Source: Robertkochia aurantiaca
GTDB lineage: Bacteria > Bacteroidota > Bacteroidia > Flavobacteriales > Flavobacteriaceae
Length of the DNA stretch: 64,000 nt
Assembly: GCF_020166495.1 (NCBI RefSeq)
Contig: NZ_JAINZS010000004.1
Span: forward strand, 248,001-312,000
Direction: 5' to 3'
Positions 61,850 through 64,000 of the stretch are shown in pieces; position 1 is the stretch's first letter; the number at the start of each line of letters is the position of its first letter. A program made the translations under genes and the position numbers. Below the pieces are notes generated by a model that was given only the letters and a program-made list of their open reading frames with translations, searched no databases and was not told where the DNA came from.

Positions 61850-62203
61850 TGGAAGTTTTCTCGTTCAACTGCTCACAATCGCAATCAAAGCACCAAAAGT
61901 CATTATCCGGGATCCCCCGGGAACAGACTGATTCAAAGCAATGATTAACCGCTGGGCTGAGGTGCTAAAATTAAGCAGAAAATAAAGCTTAATAAAACCA
62001 ATTTATCAAGAGTTATCAACGTTAAAATCAAGCCTCCGTCACCAAAGTCCTGAGACCCGGAACAAGCGACCGGAAGAGGCTTAAACACAGTTCCGCTGAG
62101 ACTTTTCGGTTTTAACGGCAAGCTTTCGTCTCAAAAGTGGAAACTCAAAGATTTCATACCTCAAGGCCTTAGATAAAATCGCAAAAAATAGAGTTTATCA
62201 GTC
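61850..62203. other. Gene-free stretch between dnaE and the TerB-like gene
   Basis: No gene is supported. It should hold the dnaE promoter on the minus strand, but I find no full consensus match. A GAGAC/GTCTC pair around 62097-62134 can form a weak hairpin. Confidence 0.35.
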
Positions 62204-62231
62204 CTGAATAAAAGGAGGTTTAATATCTTTG
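62204..62231 (+). promoter_or_regulatory. Candidate promoter for the TerB-like gene
   Basis: TATCTTTG at 62224-62231 matches TAnnTTTG, with a CTG (one base off TTG) at 62204-62206, 17 nt upstream. It lies 26 nt before the ATG at 62257. Confidence 0.45.
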
Positions 62232-62256
62232 TTAAACAAAATAAACAATCAATACA

Positions 62257-62691
62257 ATGTCCATATCTGATCTGTATTCAAGCGGTTTTCGTGAAAGAAA
62301 CCGTGACCACTTTGCTTCAATTGTCAGGGTTGCCCTGTCTGATGGCGAACTGACTGAACAAGAGCACGCCTTTTTAAAACGACTGGCCAATAATCTCGAT
62401 ATACCTGAAGGCAATTATGAGGAGATTCTCGAAAATCCCTTTGCCTATCCTGTAAACCCTCCCTACGATCACGAGCGCAGACTGGAACGTTTATACGATA
62501 TTGCCAGAATGGTTTATGTAGATGAGATCGAAGACGAACATGAGCTCAATATCATGCGACGACTGTGCATCGGACTTGGATTCAACCATGAAGACATTGA
62601 CAAGGTTATAGACCACGCTATGCAGCTTATTCATGAAAAATCTGATCTGGACACCTTTGTTGAAGACTTCAGAAAGAAGATAAAGCATTAA
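62257..62691 (+). CDS. TerB-like protein
   Basis: A 144-residue, helical, acidic cytoplasmic protein of the tellurite-resistance TerB-like fold. The metal-binding-type acidic blocks are visible: VALSDGELTEQEHAFLKRLA and MVYVDEIEDEHELNIMRRLCIGLG. TerB proteins bind divalent metal and act in stress-linked membrane complexes, but isolated copies such as this have no known role. No other ter genes are nearby. It is convergent with fbp and shares its terminator. Confidence 0.85.
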   Translation: MSISDLYSSGFRERNRDHFASIVRVALSDGELTEQEHAFLKRLANNLDIPEGNYEEILENPFAYPVNPPYDHERRLERLYDIARMVYVDEIEDEHELNIMRRLCIGLGFNHEDIDKVIDHAMQLIHEKSDLDTFVEDFRKKIKH

Positions 62692-62720
62692 AAAAAGCCG
62701 CTCTCACGAGCGGCTTTTTT
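62692..62720. terminator. Bidirectional terminator between the TerB-like gene and fbp
   Basis: The stem AAAAAGCCGCT/AGCGGCTTTTT is symmetrical, with an A run on the left and a T run on the right, so it can end both genes. Confidence 0.87.
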
Positions 62721-62722
62721 AA

Positions 62723-63736
62723 TTAATTTTTTGAATAAGCTTGCATAAACTCTTCAGCCTTGCTGACCATGTTCTTACTGCCGCAGAAAAAGGGCACTCT
62801 CTGATGCAGGGCTTCAGGCTCGATATCCATGATGGAATTAAACCCGTCACTGGCCTTTCCTCCGGCCTGTTCTGCCAAAAACGCCATAGGATTACACTCG
62901 TAAAGAAGCCTCAGTTTTCCATTGGCTGCCTTACTGCTCTTAGGATAGATAAATATTCCTCCCTTGATCATGTTCCGGTGAAAATCAGACACCAAAGACC
63001 CGATATAACGCGAGGTGTACGGACGATCCCCTTCTTCCTCCTGGCAATACTTGATATATTTTTTAACCCCTTCAGGAAAATGGGTATAGTTCCCTTCGTT
63101 GATCGAATAGATCCTCCCGTCTTCCGGGTATTTCATATTTGGATGCGATAGGTAAAAGGTGCCTATAGCCGGATTCAGCGTAAATCCATTTACCCCGTGA
63201 CCGGTGGTATATACCAGCATAGTCGAGGTACCGTAGATGATATAACCCGCCGCTACCTGTCTTCTTCCCGGTTGCAGGAAATCCCTGAGTTCAACCGGAG
63301 AACCTATGGGGGTCACACGTCGGTAAACAGAAAATATGGTACCCACCGAGACGTTGACATCGATATTACTCGAGCCATCAAGCGGATCGAAAAGCACCAC
63401 GTACTTGTTCTGATGATTCTTATCAAGACTGTTTACCGAGATAAAACTGTCTTCCTCTTCCGAGGCCAGGCCGCAAACGATCTCACGGTTTGTCAGGGTT
63501 TGAATGAATTTCTCATTGGCCAGAACATCCAGCTTCTGCTGATCTTCACCCTGTACATTGGTGTCTCCGCTTGTACCGAGTATATCGACCAAACCGGCCT
63601 TGTTCACCTCGTGATTTACCACCTTGGCTGCCAGCCGGATGGCATTGATCAATTTCGAAAGTTCTCCTGATGAATATTTAAAAGCCGCCTGGTTCTCTAT
63701 GATAAATTCACCAAGGGTCTTGTTTTTTCCTGACAT
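62723..63736 (-). CDS. fbp: Class I fructose-1,6-bisphosphatase
   Basis: Fbp performs the last committed step of gluconeogenesis. The 337-residue protein has the metal-binding [33 protein letters not shown] and the C-terminal substrate block [21 protein letters not shown] with [11 protein letters not shown]. It starts [12 protein letters not shown] with the helix that bears the allosteric site. The length is normal. It is divergent from the GNAT gene with a 114-nt gap. Confidence 0.96.
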   Translation of the reverse strand: MSGKNKTLGEFIIENQAAFKYSSGELSKLINAIRLAAKVVNHEVNKAGLVDILGTSGDTNVQGEDQQKLDVLANEKFIQTLTNREIVCGLASEEEDSFISVNSLDKNHQNKYVVLFDPLDGSSNIDVNVSVGTIFSVYRRVTPIGSPVELRDFLQPGRRQVAAGYIIYGTSTMLVYTTGHGVNGFTLNPAIGTFYLSHPNMKYPEDGRIYSINEGNYTHFPEGVKKYIKYCQEEEGDRPYTSRYIGSLVSDFHRNMIKGGIFIYPKSSKAANGKLRLLYECNPMAFLAEQAGGKASDGFNSIMDIEPEALHQRVPFFCGSKNMVSKAEEFMQAYSKN

Positions 63737-63773
63737 GTTTGCATTTTAATGTGAAGCTGTGAACAAATATCGA

Positions 63774-63781
63774 TATTTTTG
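63774..63781 (+). promoter_or_regulatory. Candidate -7 element for the GNAT gene
   Basis: TATTTTTG matches TAnnTTTG about 70 nt before the ATG at 63851. No -33 partner is seen. Confidence 0.33.
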
Positions 63782-63850
63782 TGAAACTACAACGTTTTCG
63801 TAAAATTCTATTTTTTTCGTTTTATAACTTATAGTGATATTTGTAACAAT

Positions 63851-64000
63851 ATGGAGTATGTAATTCGTCCCGCAGTAAAAGAAGACATGAAACAGGTACT
63901 GGATCTTATCCAGGAGCTGGCAGAGTTTGAAAAAGAGCCAGACGCGGTTGAGATCACCGTATCAGACCTCGAAAAAGACGGTTTTGGAGAACATCCCAAA
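63851..64000 (+). CDS. GNAT-family N-acetyltransferase (partial, runs off the window)
   Basis: The ATG at 63851 opens a frame that continues past the last base. The 50 visible residues (MEYVIRPAVKEDMKQVLDLI, then ELAEFEKEPDAVEITVSDLE) match the N-terminal strand-helix of GNAT acetyltransferases of the diamine-acetyltransferase type. The acetyl-CoA-binding motif lies outside the window, so the substrate is unknown. Confidence 0.75.
   Translation, partial: MEYVIRPAVKEDMKQVLDLIQELAEFEKEPDAVEITVSDLEKDGFGEHPK

Noticed and set aside
62257-62691. TerB-like gene as part of a tellurite-resistance operon
   Set aside because: No other ter genes are present; the gene is isolated between dnaE and fbp.

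Overview
This window looks like a chromosomal segment of a marine-type Flavobacteriaceae member (phylum Bacteroidota). The evidence is the gene content: trigger factor-clpP-clpX, DUF3127, DUF3098, DUF2797, an FtsX-UppP-TruB block, a 287-residue RpoD-like sigma factor, a DnaE with a fused proofreading exonuclease, and SusC-type TonB receptor architecture. Several tRNA and housekeeping genes are preceded by the Bacteroidota promoter pattern TTTG, about 19 nt, TAnnTTTG. Coding density is high, and most of the window is ordinary core genome.

Layout. 1-9307: FadL-type porin and GDSL lipoprotein, small membrane proteins, the protein-quality block tig-clpP-clpX, and an M20 peptidase broken by one extra base in an A-run. 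9342-15131: GH3-family enzyme, DUF2797 protein, then (minus strand) cold-shock gene, rpsU, NYN/LOTUS protein and a second RpoD-like sigma factor, followed by moaE and an ankyrin protein. 15201-24598: NagB-deacetylase fusion, AsmA-like protein, queuosine-precursor transporter, SppA, FolK-deoxynucleoside kinase fusion and a SPOUT methyltransferase. 24796-27733: mutS, tRNA-Gly and tRNA-Leu.

27739-28330 is a gene-free, repeat-rich stretch with a 123-nt nested inverted repeat and a GC-rich double hairpin. It leads into the most interesting locus, 28331-36721: a multi-PAS hybrid histidine kinase, a pseudo-receiver/HPt protein, a stand-alone receiver, a membrane HEAT-repeat protein, a processive GT2 glycosyltransferase and a TPR/YaiO-type beta-barrel. 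The genes overlap or abut. I read this as a complete phosphorelay wired to a synthase-dependent exopolysaccharide export system. The relay has no DNA-binding output, so control may be post-translational.

36916-45201: accessory genes (TetR-like regulator, small redox protein, lipoproteins, a formylglycine-generating-enzyme-like lipoprotein with its CX4C site, a TonB-dependent receptor, an S41 peptidase). 45582-51762: tRNA-Asp, DUF58, panE, ftsX, DUF3098, uppP, truB, a TonB-C-like protein and a thioredoxin-like protein. 51856-64000: tag with an octamer tandem array at its 3' end, aat, a DUF3127 protein with an SSB-like acidic tail, flavin reductase, a sensor kinase with a zinc-ribbon partner, a HIT protein, trxA, dnaE, a TerB-like protein, fbp and the start of a GNAT gene.

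All family calls rest on reading motifs and recalled family architecture; no searches were run. Promoter and terminator calls rest on visual matching only.
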